A DNA stretch of 53,641 nucleotides from Candidatus Omnitrophota bacterium. Its GTDB lineage: Bacteria > Omnitrophota > Gorgyraeia > Gorgyraeales > Gorgyraeaceae. Positions 40,512 to 48,589 of the stretch are shown here, one piece after another. The stretch is from assembly GCA_030649895.1 (NCBI GenBank), contig JAUSEX010000032.1:1-53641 (forward strand), in the 5' to 3' direction. Position numbers and translations under genes: made by a program. The notes beneath the pieces were generated by a model, which was not told the DNA's origin, did no database searches, and saw nothing but the letters and a program-made list of their open reading frames with translations. Within the stretch, counting starts at the first letter, position 1; every line of letters starts with the position of its first letter.

Positions 40512-41260
40512 TATCTCTCCTCTGAGGTTTTAACTAATTCAAGAATTGCCTCTAAGCCATTCTCTGTTTCGCTTGAATAATTTTTTACAGGGTTTCCCGA
40601 TTCGCTATTTTTCTGTATCTCCTCCTGAAAACCTATATATCCGCCTATTTTTAAACCGGCTTTTTCTATTAATTTTAATTTCTCCTCTTCCAGGGCGTTT
40701 TTTGATTTGTTTATAACCAGCTTTATATTTTTTATTTTTATGCCTGCGCTTTTGGCTGTGTTAAATGCGTTTATCGCAGAATTAATACCTACCATAGTAG
40801 CGTCGCTGACAAGCAAAAGCAGGTCTATCTCAGCCGCTGTTCGCCTGGAAAGATGCTCCATCCCGGCCTCGTTGTCAATAACGACAAATTTATATTTTCT
40901 GGATATCCCGGCCAGGTATTCTCTTAATATATTATTTACAGCGCAATAACAGCCTGGGCCTTCAGGCCTGCCCATGACTAAAAGATCAAACCCGCTTCCT
41001 TCGCTAATAGCCTCTTCCAGCTTTAACCCGAAAAATTCGCTCTTAGAAAAATTATCCGGGGTTTGTTTTTTTACTTTTTCCCTTACATCAGCTATGGTTT
41101 CTTCATACTCGACGCCAAGCGCTGCATTTAAATTAGAATTCGGGTCCGCGTCAACAGCTAAAACAGGCTTGTCTATTTTCAAAAGATAATGCACGAGCAT
41201 TGCGGAGATTGTCGTTTTCCCAACCCCGCCCTTGCCTGCCACTGCAATAATACGCGTCAT
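40511..41260 (-). CDS. CooC/AcsF-like nickel-insertion ATPase
   Basis: A 249-residue MinD/SIMIBI ATPase with the deviant Walker A loop G9-KGGVGKTT, VDADPNSNLN, and GRPEGPGCYCAVNN holding the CxC motif used by CooC proteins to bind nickel at a dimer interface. Family members insert Ni into CO dehydrogenase or acetyl-CoA synthase. Placement between acsV and acsD supports an ACS/CODH maturation role. The ATG at 41260 has AGGA 7 nt upstream and is chosen over a TTG at 41281. Confidence 0.9.
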   Translation of the reverse strand: MTRIIAVAGKGGVGKTTISAMLVHYLLKIDKPVLAVDADPNSNLNAALGVEYEETIADVREKVKKQTPDNFSKSEFFGLKLEEAISEGSGFDLLVMGRPEGPGCYCAVNNILREYLAGISRKYKFVVIDNEAGMEHLSRRTAAEIDLLLLVSDATMVGINSAINAFNTAKSAGIKIKNIKLVINKSKNALEEEKLKLIEKAGLKIGGYIGFQEEIQKNSESGNPVKNYSSETENGLEAILELVKTSEER

Positions 41261-41281
41261 AAATAATTCCTGGGCCTGCAA

Positions 41282-43225
41282 CTATACGGTATTTAAAATT
41301 TTCTTTACGCTTGGAAACATCTCTATATCAGTATGCGGCAAAAACAACGCAGCGCTGTAATTATTCATAAAAGACGCGCTGGTGCTCAAATCAAGATAGG
41401 TCATTTTATTCGCAATGGTCTCCGCCGCCTCCATCGCCTCGCTTGATAAAAGGCACGTCTTTGCGCCTGCTACCGATGTGTTGCCCAGAAAAACAAAGTT
41501 TTCTTCGGGCAGATCCGGCAGCAGCCCTATATTAATTGCTGAGCGAATATTCAAAGCTGTCCCCAATCCCCCTGCGATAAAAATATGCTTTATGTCCGAC
41601 TTTTTTAAACCAGCTTCTTTTAATAGAACCTCTATGCCGGTATAAATAGCGCCTTTTGAGTGTATTAAATTTTTTATATCGTTTTCGTCTATGGTAATAT
41701 CTTTATTAATAGCCGAATCTTTTGCCTCAACCAGCACGATTTCTTTTGCGCCTTCGGAGTCCCTGATATTGTAAATTTTATTGTTTTTTATTTTTCCGGA
41801 CCGGTCTATTATTTTATTTTTCAATAATTCGCTTATAATATCCACTATGCCTGAACCGCATATGCCTTTTGGAGGCAGATCTCCTATGGTCTGGCATTTA
41901 ATCAGGTTATTTTTTATAGAAATATTCTGGATGGCGCCTTTCATAGCCCGTATACCGGACTTAAGGCCGCCTCCTTCAAAACAAGGGCCTGCTGACGTAG
42001 AGCAGGACATCAGCCATTCTTTATTGCCAAGGACAACCTCGCCATTTGTTCCTAAATCTATAAAAAGCGAAAGATCTTTTATTTTGTCCATGCCTGACGC
42101 AAGCACGCCTGCCACTATATCGCCTCCTACATAGCTTCCTATGCACGGAAGGCACGCCAAAAGGCCTCTTGGGTTTATTTTTACGCCAGCCTCAGCGGCT
42201 CTTATCACAGGCATAAAATTTACAGCCGGTATATAAGGCTCTTTTCTTATGTAAGCTGGGTCTATTTTTAAAAGCAGGTGCGTCATCGTGGTATTACCCG
42301 CGCATATAACAGCTGTTACGTCATCCAGGGTCAGCTTGACTTCTTTTATAAGGCTGTCTATCAGGGTATTTACGGTATCTATGACTGCGTGGTGCAGTTT
42401 CTCCAGGCCTTTTTCATGCTGGGCGAAAATAATCCTGGAGATAACATCTTCCCCGAAGTCTACCTGAGGATTATAGCTTGCTTTTGAGCCAAGCACTTTT
42501 TGAGAGTCCAGGTCTACCAGGTAAGCCACGATAGTAGTGGTGCCTATATCCACGGCCACTCCGAAATTTTTCTTGGATCGGTCTCCGGATTCAATCAGCA
42601 CGACCTCCGTAGTTTTATTTCTGTTGCCGATAGTCGCAGTGACTTCCCACCCGCTTTCTCTTAAAAGCCTGGGCAGCTTTTTTATATTGCTCAAACCCAT
42701 CTGTATTATATTTATTTCCTTGTGGCGCTTTTTTATCTCTCCGAGCAGCCTGTCCGCGTCTCCTGAATTATCGTCAATAGTCGGGTTTGGGAGCTTTAAA
42801 AATATCTTTGTGGATAAAGGCCCATGTTTAAAAATCTTAGCGGTAGCTTTGTGGCGCTCTTCTTCTATTTCTTCAACAGGCGTATAGAGCCCTGCCAGGC
42901 GCTTTGCCTTTATCTCCTCCGTGAGTATCTCGAGGTCTCCCAGCATGGATTCTTCCGGCACCAATATTTCCATATCTGATTCAGGAGTAGTTCTGCAGGC
43001 GAGCACATATCCTTTTTCTCTCTCTATTTCTGTAATCCTTCCGCTGCCTTCGGTTATATAATCGCCTTTCTTGACTATGACCTTGCATCTGCCGCACACG
43101 CCCTCTCCTCCACAGCTATTATATATATGTATGCTAGTCTTTAAAGCAGCTGTCAAAAGGTCTGTGCCCCTATCTATATGAACAGACTTATTTTCCGGCA
43201 AAAACGTTATCTTGAATTCTTCCAT
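41282..43225 (-). CDS. acsV: AcsV-type corrinoid protein reductive activator
   Basis: A 647-residue protein with an N-terminal [2Fe-2S] ferredoxin domain (C38, C44, C47, C77) and a large ASKHA-type ATPase region (FGVAVDIGTTTIVAYLVD, CAGNTTMTHLLL, LFIDLGTNGEVVL, CSTSAGPCFEGGG, IFIAGGLG). AcsV/RACo reduces accidentally oxidised Co(II) in the corrinoid protein using ATP. It is the first gene of the acs operon. The -10 box lies 10 nt before the ATG and there is no Shine-Dalgarno sequence, so the message is probably leaderless. Confidence 0.92.
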   Translation of the reverse strand: MEEFKITFLPENKSVHIDRGTDLLTAALKTSIHIYNSCGGEGVCGRCKVIVKKGDYITEGSGRITEIEREKGYVLACRTTPESDMEILVPEESMLGDLEILTEEIKAKRLAGLYTPVEEIEEERHKATAKIFKHGPLSTKIFLKLPNPTIDDNSGDADRLLGEIKKRHKEINIIQMGLSNIKKLPRLLRESGWEVTATIGNRNKTTEVVLIESGDRSKKNFGVAVDIGTTTIVAYLVDLDSQKVLGSKASYNPQVDFGEDVISRIIFAQHEKGLEKLHHAVIDTVNTLIDSLIKEVKLTLDDVTAVICAGNTTMTHLLLKIDPAYIRKEPYIPAVNFMPVIRAAEAGVKINPRGLLACLPCIGSYVGGDIVAGVLASGMDKIKDLSLFIDLGTNGEVVLGNKEWLMSCSTSAGPCFEGGGLKSGIRAMKGAIQNISIKNNLIKCQTIGDLPPKGICGSGIVDIISELLKNKIIDRSGKIKNNKIYNIRDSEGAKEIVLVEAKDSAINKDITIDENDIKNLIHSKGAIYTGIEVLLKEAGLKKSDIKHIFIAGGLGTALNIRSAINIGLLPDLPEENFVFLGNTSVAGAKTCLLSSEAMEAAETIANKMTYLDLSTSASFMNNYSAALFLPHTDIEMFPSVKKILNTV

Positions 43226-43235
43226 AGTAAGTTAA

Positions 43236-43264
43236 ATTTTAACATGTCCGGTATGCGTGGTCAA
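43236..43264 (-). promoter_or_regulatory. Sigma70-type promoter of the acsV operon
   Basis: TTGACC at 43259-43264, 17-nt spacer, TAAAAT at 43236-43241. The -35 box overlaps the T-tract of the terminator behind the glycine-zipper gene. Only 10 nt separate the -10 box from the acsV ATG. Confidence 0.78.
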
Positions 43265-43321
43265 TAAATAAAAAAACCGCCCTTTCTTAACATGTAATAA
43301 GCTCATGGCAAGAAAGGGCGG
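43262..43321 (-). terminator. Intrinsic terminator after the glycine-zipper lipoprotein gene
   Basis: Perfect 12-bp stem (43277-43288 with 43310-43321, CCGCCCTTTCTT) with a 21-nt loop, followed on the minus strand by TTTTTTTATTTATTG. It separates the lipoprotein gene from acsV. Confidence 0.88.
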
Positions 43322-43341
43322 GATAAAACCGCTGTAGCCAG

Positions 43342-43644
43342 TTACTTCTGTATGACCTTTAACTCTGTTCCATCTGCCGGGCAATATTGGACATCTGATC
43401 CAAACTGCTGGCCGCATACAGGGCAGAACTTCGCATCCGTTGCGTCGCCAATCAACGCTCCGCCGCCAGCGCCAGCTGCTCCGCCTATCAGAGCGCCTTC
43501 AGCCGCATGCCCTGACTGATGACCTATGATAGCGCCTGCGCCTGCGCCGATAAGCGTACCTATGCCAGCGCCTTTCTGCGTGCCTGTGCAGCCTGCTGTG
43601 ACAACCAATAACAGCAATAGCGCTACTACTGTATATTTTTTCAT
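43342..43644 (-). CDS. Glycine-zipper lipoprotein with C-terminal zinc ribbon
   Basis: A 100-residue lipoprotein: signal peptide with lipobox VTAGC (C19), then a glycine-zipper segment (GIGTLIGAGAGAIIG and GALIGGAAGAGGGALIG) like outer-membrane stress lipoproteins. The C-terminus has C74, C77 and C88 in CPVCG and YCPADGT, with Asp in place of the fourth Cys, the same layout as the M48 lipoprotein tail (1670-2584). The ATG at 43644 has GGGAGG 6 nt upstream; the longer TTG frame (43698) is unlikely. Single-gene unit with its own promoter and terminator. Confidence 0.86.
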   Translation of the reverse strand: MKKYTVVALLLLLVVTAGCTGTQKGAGIGTLIGAGAGAIIGHQSGHAAEGALIGGAAGAGGGALIGDATDAKFCPVCGQQFGSDVQYCPADGTELKVIQK

Positions 43645-43727
43645 TCTACGCCTCCCAGATTTTGTGAAACAAAATTTAATCCAGAGTCTCGCCGCCAAAG
43701 GTAGCGGACAAAGGACTATTTTTTATA

Positions 43728-43755
43728 ATTATAGCATTTTTTGAAGCGCAGTCAA
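43728..43755 (-). promoter_or_regulatory. Sigma70-type promoter of the glycine-zipper lipoprotein gene
   Basis: TTGACT at 43750-43755, 16-nt spacer, TATAAT at 43728-43733. The leader is about 75 nt. Confidence 0.82.
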
Positions 43756-43778
43756 GCATAATTGTTGCTTTTATACTA

Positions 43779-43795
43779 TTTGAATAGTCAGGTAA
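43779..43795. repeat. 17-bp dispersed repeat, copy 2
   Basis: Exact match to TTTGAATAGTCAGGTAA at 9635-9651. It lies just upstream of the lipoprotein gene promoter. Confidence 0.6.
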
Positions 43796-43807
43796 CGGCA
43801 TTATGCG

Positions 43808-43826
43808 ATAAAAGCATTACAAATGC
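43808..43826 (-). terminator. Weak terminator-like hairpin after lepB
   Basis: GCATT/AATGC 5-bp stem with a 3-nt loop followed on the minus strand by TTTTAT, 5 nt past the lepB stop. The stem is short, so termination may be partial. Confidence 0.35.
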
Positions 43827-43830
43827 ATAG

Positions 43831-44373
43831 CTATTTAATCATCTTTATTCTATTTGGCGGCCAGTATATCAAAAACGCCTTGCCTAACAGATACTTTTTA
43901 GGCATAAAACCCCAGTATCTTGAATCCCGGCTTGAAATACTATTGTCTCCCAGCACGTAATAGGCGTCGTTAGGCACTTTAATATCCTGATCTTCTGCGC
44001 CAAAATCTCCCCTGTTGTAATAATGCTGCTTTTTTAAGACAGAGCCCTCATCCGCAGGATTATTGTTAATCAAGATACCGCCGTTTGAAATCCTGATATT
44101 TTCATTCGGCAACCCTATAAGCCTTTTTATAAAATCCTTTTTCTTGTCTTCGGGAGATATGAATACAATTACATCGCCTCTTTTAGGCTCTGTAAATCTG
44201 TATATAAACTTACTTACGAGGATCCTGTCTCCTTCCATCAGAGTAGGCCTCATCGATCCGGTAGGTATCTTGAACGCCTGCACCACAAATGTCCTTATTA
44301 TCAGCGCCAGCACGACAGCTATAATTATCGGCTCAACCCATTCCTTCATCAAATAACGCATCTTATCGTTCAT
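43831..44373 (-). CDS. lepB: Signal peptidase I
   Basis: A 180-residue signal peptidase I with one N-terminal membrane helix (about residues 13-33), the catalytic Ser in PTGSMRPTL (S40) and the general-base Lys in FIKRLIGLP (K83). Boxes GDIILV-like GDRILVSKF, GDVIVF, and YYVLGDNSISSRDSRYWG are present. It removes signal peptides at the periplasmic face. It lies 90 nt after lepA, a conserved pairing, with a repeat element between. Confidence 0.95.
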   Translation of the reverse strand: MNDKMRYLMKEWVEPIIIAVVLALIIRTFVVQAFKIPTGSMRPTLMEGDRILVSKFIYRFTEPKRGDVIVFISPEDKKKDFIKRLIGLPNENIRISNGGILINNNPADEGSVLKKQHYYNRGDFGAEDQDIKVPNDAYYVLGDNSISSRDSRYWGFMPKKYLLGKAFLIYWPPNRIKMIK

Positions 44374-44387
44374 GTAAGCTCCCTATT

Positions 44388-44453
44388 ATTGTTCGAGCGA
44401 GCGAAAGCGGGTCGAGAACTTCTCGACCCGGCTGTTTCACAGCTTCGCTTGAA
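44388..44453. repeat. Composite palindromic element between lepB and lepA
   Basis: ATTGTTCGAGCGAGC at the left end (identical to 47728-47742), then an 11-bp perfect palindromic stem (44408-44430) containing GTCGAGAA/TTCTCGAC, a small GCTGT/ACAGC hairpin (44431-44443), and a closing arm CGCTTGAA that pairs with the left end. Confidence 0.7.
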
Positions 44454-44463
44454 GATTATTATG

Positions 44464-46257
44464 TTAAATTTTTAATACAGCCAGAAAAGCCTCTTGAGGT
44501 ATCTGCACTTTTCCAAACTGCTTCATGCGTTTTTTTCCCTCTTTTTGTTTCTCCCAGAGCTTGCGTTTTCTGGATATGTCGCCGCCGTAACATTTTGCGG
44601 TCACATTTTTACCTATCGGCCTGACGGTTTCTCTTGCTACTACATTATTTCCTATTGCCGCCTGTATCGCTACTTCAAACATCTGCCTCGGTATAAGTTG
44701 CTTGAGCTTATCTGCCAGTATCCTGCCCCTGTATTGAGATTTTTCCTTATGGACGATTGAAGAAAGCGCGTCGCATGGATCGCCGTTTATCAATATATCA
44801 AGTTTCACAAGCTGCCCTGGCCTGTATTCGCTTATTTCATAGTCCAGAGAGCCGTATCCTCTTGTCATCGATTTTATTTTATCGTAAAAATCAACTATAA
44901 GTTCTGACAGAGGCATTTGAAAGGTAAGTTTTATCTTTTCCTGAGAAATATATTCCGTTGATTTGTATTCTCCGCGCCTTGATTTCGCGAACTCTATTAC
45001 TATGCTTAACGCATCCTGGGGAACCATTATGTAAGTAATTGCAAATGGCTCTGAGATTTCTTCTATATTCTGAGGTTCCGGCAGTTTACTGGGATTATCG
45101 ACTTCCGTGACCTTGCCTTTTTTGTCCTTAACCCTGTAAACAACGCTCGGCGTGGTGATAACCAGGTTCAGGTCGTATTCTCTCTCCAGTCTTTCCTGCG
45201 CTATCTCCATGTGTAAAAGCCCGAGAAAACCCGCCCTGTATCCGAAGCCCAATGACGGAGAATTTTCAGGCTCATACACAAAAGATGAATCGCTTAATTC
45301 TAATTTTTCAATGGCGCTTTTCAGAAAGTCAAAATCCTTTGAATTGACGGGGTATATGCCGCAGAACACCATGGGCTTTAGCTGTTTATAACCTATCAAA
45401 GGCTTGTCCGCAGGCTTTTTAGCGTCGGTAATAGTATCGCCGTTTTTTACTTCCTTTGCTTTTTTTATCTGACAGATGACGTAACCAACCTCTCCGCACG
45501 AGAGGCTCTCGATAGGCTCCATCTGGGGCTTGAACATGCCCACTTCCTGAACCTCGTATTTTTTAGAGCTGGCCATCATAAGGATATTCATGCCTTTTTT
45601 AATAACGCCGTTTACGACCCTTACGTAAACTATTACGCCCCTGTAAGTATCATACGCTGAATCAAATAATAATGCCTGAAGCGCTTCGTCTTTATTTCCG
45701 CTCGGCGGCGGCACGTCTTTTATTATCCTTTCAAGAAGCTCAACGGTTCCGGTGCCTTCCTTGGCGCTAGCGAGTATTATTTTATCTTCTTCAACGTTCA
45801 AAATGCCTTTTATCTCGCCTTTGACTCTTTCAGGATCTGCGTTTTGCAGGTCAATTTTATTTATGACAGGGATTATAGTGAGCTTTTTATCAAGCGCGTG
45901 CTGCAGGTTTGCCACTGTCTGGGCTTCTACGCCCTGAGCCGCGTCCACTAAAAGCACTGCGCCTTCGCACGCCGACAAAGATTTTGAAACCTCGTAACTG
46001 AAATCCACATGGCCAGGCGTATCAATAAGGTTCAATTCATAAATCTCGCCGTCCCTTGCCTTGTAAGACATCCTTACGGCGCTCGCTTTAATAGTGATGC
46101 CGCGCTCCCGCTCCAGATCCATATCGTCCAGCAGCTGCTCCCTGAACTGCCTTTTATTTACCGTATCTGTAAGCTGAAGCAGCCTGTCCGCGAGCGTGGA
46201 CTTCCCATGGTCTATATGAGCGATAATACAAAAATTTCTTATATTTTCTTTGTTCAT
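44464..46257 (-). CDS. lepA: Elongation factor 4 (back-translocating GTPase)
   Basis: Full-length LepA (597 residues). G motifs: AHIDHGKST (G1), RERGITIKAS (G2), DTPGHVD (G3), NKID (G4) and SAKEG (G5). The LepA-specific C-terminal domain with KRMKQFGKVQIPQEAFLAV-type ending is complete. It binds ribosomes and can reverse translocation or help initiation under stress. Confidence 0.97.
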   Translation of the reverse strand: MNKENIRNFCIIAHIDHGKSTLADRLLQLTDTVNKRQFREQLLDDMDLERERGITIKASAVRMSYKARDGEIYELNLIDTPGHVDFSYEVSKSLSACEGAVLLVDAAQGVEAQTVANLQHALDKKLTIIPVINKIDLQNADPERVKGEIKGILNVEEDKIILASAKEGTGTVELLERIIKDVPPPSGNKDEALQALLFDSAYDTYRGVIVYVRVVNGVIKKGMNILMMASSKKYEVQEVGMFKPQMEPIESLSCGEVGYVICQIKKAKEVKNGDTITDAKKPADKPLIGYKQLKPMVFCGIYPVNSKDFDFLKSAIEKLELSDSSFVYEPENSPSLGFGYRAGFLGLLHMEIAQERLEREYDLNLVITTPSVVYRVKDKKGKVTEVDNPSKLPEPQNIEEISEPFAITYIMVPQDALSIVIEFAKSRRGEYKSTEYISQEKIKLTFQMPLSELIVDFYDKIKSMTRGYGSLDYEISEYRPGQLVKLDILINGDPCDALSSIVHKEKSQYRGRILADKLKQLIPRQMFEVAIQAAIGNNVVARETVRPIGKNVTAKCYGGDISRKRKLWEKQKEGKKRMKQFGKVQIPQEAFLAVLKI

Positions 46258-46297
46258 AAATAAATTGAGCGGGACTGTTTTAAACCGTTCCGCGCCT

Positions 46298-47704
46298 TTA
46301 CATGCTGAGGGCTAGTTTTTTGCCGAAATCCAGGTATGACAGGGCTGTTTTTTCGCTGGAGGCTTCCGCGTATATTCTCAAGATTGGTTCCGTGCCTGAC
46401 AATCTTAAAATTAACCAGCTATTGTCTCCCATTATAAACTTATGACCGTCAAAAGATTTTATTTCTTTTACGTCTTTTCCGCAGACTTGTTTCGGCGGAT
46501 TGGTTTTTAACATTTCCATCAATTTTTTCTTTTTCTCGTCAGAATAATCCATATCGATTCTTTGATATTTGAAAGCGCCGTATTCTTTTTCAACGTCTTT
46601 CAATATTTCCAGTATGCCTTTTTTTCTATACGCCATCATCTCTATCAGAAGCGCGCCGAGAAGCATGCCGTCCCTTTCGGGCATATATCCTTTCACCCCT
46701 ATGCCGCCAGACTCTTCTCCTCCGATAAGAATGTCTTTGTCCAGCATAAGCCTGCATATGTACTTAAACCCAACAGGCGTTTCGTACAATTTTAAATCGT
46801 ATTTCTTGGCAATAAGGTCTATGAGGGTGGTATTGGATACGGTTTTCACTACCCCGCCTTTCCATTTTCTGTCTTCTATAAAATGCAGCAACAGCAAGGC
46901 CATTATCTGGCCCGCTCCCATGAATTTCCCGCCGGGTATAACCGCGCCTATTCTGTCGGCATCCCCGTCATTTACGATACAGATGCCGTATTTTTCTTTT
47001 TTATCTTTCATTGCGCTGAAAGACGCCTCGAGATTTTTGGGAATAGGCTCGGGATTTACCCCTCCGAACAATGCGTCCCTCCCTGTTCTCATCTGAGTGA
47101 TTTTTATCTTCGTGCCTTTAAGCATCTCAGGAATATAACCGTCTCCTACGCCATGCATGCAGTCAATCAGCACGTTGACCTTCGCGTTTTTTAAACATTT
47201 TAGGTCAATATAGGATTTTGCGAATTTCATATAGTCTTTTTTAAAATCGCTAAGCGCTATCATCCCTGACTCAATACCCTTTTTAAATTCCATAGACTGC
47301 ACGGGATTTTTTCCAAGCAGCGCCTCCACTGACCTCGTAATCCCTTCATCAGCGGTGCCAGCGTAAGGCGCTTTTATTTTCAGGCCGTTATAATAAGGAG
47401 GATTATGGCTTGCCGATAACATCAGGCCGCCTGATAGTTTTTTATTTTTTATAGAAAAACTTACGAGCGGCGTCGGGATGGCTTTATCCGAAAGCAGGAC
47501 CTTGATCCCGTTTCCGGCTAAAACCTCCGCCACAAGCTCGGCATATTTTTCGGATAAAAATCTCCAATCGTAGCCGATCGCAAAAACCGCATCCTTTGCT
47601 TTAAAATGGTCCGCCACTGCCTGAGAAGCTATTCTTACGTTTTCAAATGTAAAATCCTGAGATATTATCGCTCTCCATCCGTCTGTTCCAAATTTAATGC
47701 CCAT
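46298..47704 (-). CDS. Phosphoglucomutase/phosphomannomutase family protein
   Basis: A 468-residue alpha-D-phosphohexomutase: phosphoserine loop SASHNP (S99), metal loop VNDGDADRIG, sugar loop GGEESGGIG and the phosphate-binding RLSGTEPILRIY. Whether it prefers glucose or mannose phosphates cannot be told from these motifs; manC nearby (50326-51384) would fit a phosphomannomutase supplying mannose 1-phosphate. Confidence 0.93.
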   Translation of the reverse strand: MGIKFGTDGWRAIISQDFTFENVRIASQAVADHFKAKDAVFAIGYDWRFLSEKYAELVAEVLAGNGIKVLLSDKAIPTPLVSFSIKNKKLSGGLMLSASHNPPYYNGLKIKAPYAGTADEGITRSVEALLGKNPVQSMEFKKGIESGMIALSDFKKDYMKFAKSYIDLKCLKNAKVNVLIDCMHGVGDGYIPEMLKGTKIKITQMRTGRDALFGGVNPEPIPKNLEASFSAMKDKKEKYGICIVNDGDADRIGAVIPGGKFMGAGQIMALLLLHFIEDRKWKGGVVKTVSNTTLIDLIAKKYDLKLYETPVGFKYICRLMLDKDILIGGEESGGIGVKGYMPERDGMLLGALLIEMMAYRKKGILEILKDVEKEYGAFKYQRIDMDYSDEKKKKLMEMLKTNPPKQVCGKDVKEIKSFDGHKFIMGDNSWLILRLSGTEPILRIYAEASSEKTALSYLDFGKKLALSM

Positions 47705-47727
47705 TCTGTTGTCCTTTCTAGTTCAAT

Positions 47728-47825
47728 ATTGTTCGAGCGAGCCCCGACTTATGTCGGGACGAGTCGAGAACCATTATACGCTTCTCGACTTTACTTACAT
47801 ACATGCATCGCTATTTCCGCTCGAA
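47728..47825. repeat. Composite palindromic element between the phosphohexomutase gene and rpe
   Basis: Outer arms TTCGAGCG (47732-47739) and CGCTCGAA (47818-47825). Inside are hairpin CCCGAC/GTCGGG (47743-47758) and AGTCGAGAA/TTCTCGACT (47762-47770 and 47782-47790). The left end is identical over 15 bp to 44388-44402. Confidence 0.7.
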
Positions 47826-47830
47826 GAGTA

Positions 47831-48580
47831 TTAAATTATGCGCAATTTTCTTACGGCTTCTTTCTTATCCTCTGCTCCAAAGAAGTATGACCCCGCCACA
47901 AGAATATTTGCGCCTGCATCAATAACTAATCGGGCGTTCTTGTCATTTATACCGCCGTCTACTTCCACGTCTCCTGAATAAATTTTCCTCAACGCCTTTA
48001 TCTTCGGCAAAACGCCTTCAATAAAGCCCTGGCCTCCAAAGCCAGGATGCACCGACATAAGTAGAATCATGTCCGTATCTTTTAATATCCCGTCCACGCA
48101 TAAAGGCGAATCAGGATTTAAAGATATCCCGGTTTTTTTTCCGAAATGTTTTATCTGTTTCAGCGTTTCTTTTATTTTTTCCTCGTCCAGTTTATCTATT
48201 TTTTTTGACACGCCTTTCGTGAGATTGTTTTGCCTTGAGCCTTGACTGTCCCGGGGGAAGCCGGGGGAAGCCGGGGGAAGCCTTGAGCCATCGTACGCTT
48301 CAGCGTGTATTGTAATAATATCGCTTCCCGCTTCCACAAAAGCTTTAATAAATTTATGCGGATCCTCTATCATCAAGTGCACATCCAGAACCATTTTAGT
48401 GCATCTTCTGGCCGCCTCTACTATCAGCGGGCCTATCGTTATATTAGGGACAAAATGTCCGTCCATCACATCGAGGTGTATCATATCAGCGCCGGAATCC
48501 TCAATTTTTCTTATCTCGTCTTTAAGCGTTAAAAAGTCCGCTGACAGTAAACTGGGAGCAACTAATATTTTTTTATTCAT
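47831..48580 (-). CDS. rpe: Ribulose-phosphate 3-epimerase with in-frame repeat insertion
   Basis: A 249-residue TIM-barrel epimerase (APSLLSADF, HLDVMDGHFVPNITIG, VLDVHLMIEDP, MSVHPGFGGQGF, VDGGIN). It interconverts ribulose and xylulose 5-phosphate. Typical Rpe is about 220 residues; the extra ~29 lie after IHAEA at about residues 97-125 and contain a Pro/Ser/Gly segment encoded by a tandem DNA repeat. The insertion is in a barrel loop and keeps the frame. The ATG at 48580 follows AAGGGG. Confidence 0.93.
   Translation of the reverse strand: MNKKILVAPSLLSADFLTLKDEIRKIEDSGADMIHLDVMDGHFVPNITIGPLIVEAARRCTKMVLDVHLMIEDPHKFIKAFVEAGSDIITIHAEAYDGSRLPPASPGFPRDSQGSRQNNLTKGVSKKIDKLDEEKIKETLKQIKHFGKKTGISLNPDSPLCVDGILKDTDMILLMSVHPGFGGQGFIEGVLPKIKALRKIYSGDVEVDGGINDKNARLVIDAGANILVAGSYFFGAEDKKEAVRKLRII
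48235..48289. repeat. Tandem repeat insertion inside rpe
   Basis: Three perfect 10-bp units CCGGGGGAAG at 48251-48280, bordered by CCTTGAGCC on both sides (48233-48241 and 48281-48289). The left border also shows a 7-bp periodicity (TTGAGCC, TTGACTG). Confidence 0.85.
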
Positions 48581-48589
48581 AATCACCCC

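Noticed and set aside
48251-48280. Three tandem units as a possible CRISPR array
   Set aside because: The units are 10 bp with no spacers and lie inside rpe. No cas genes or spaced repeats occur in the window.
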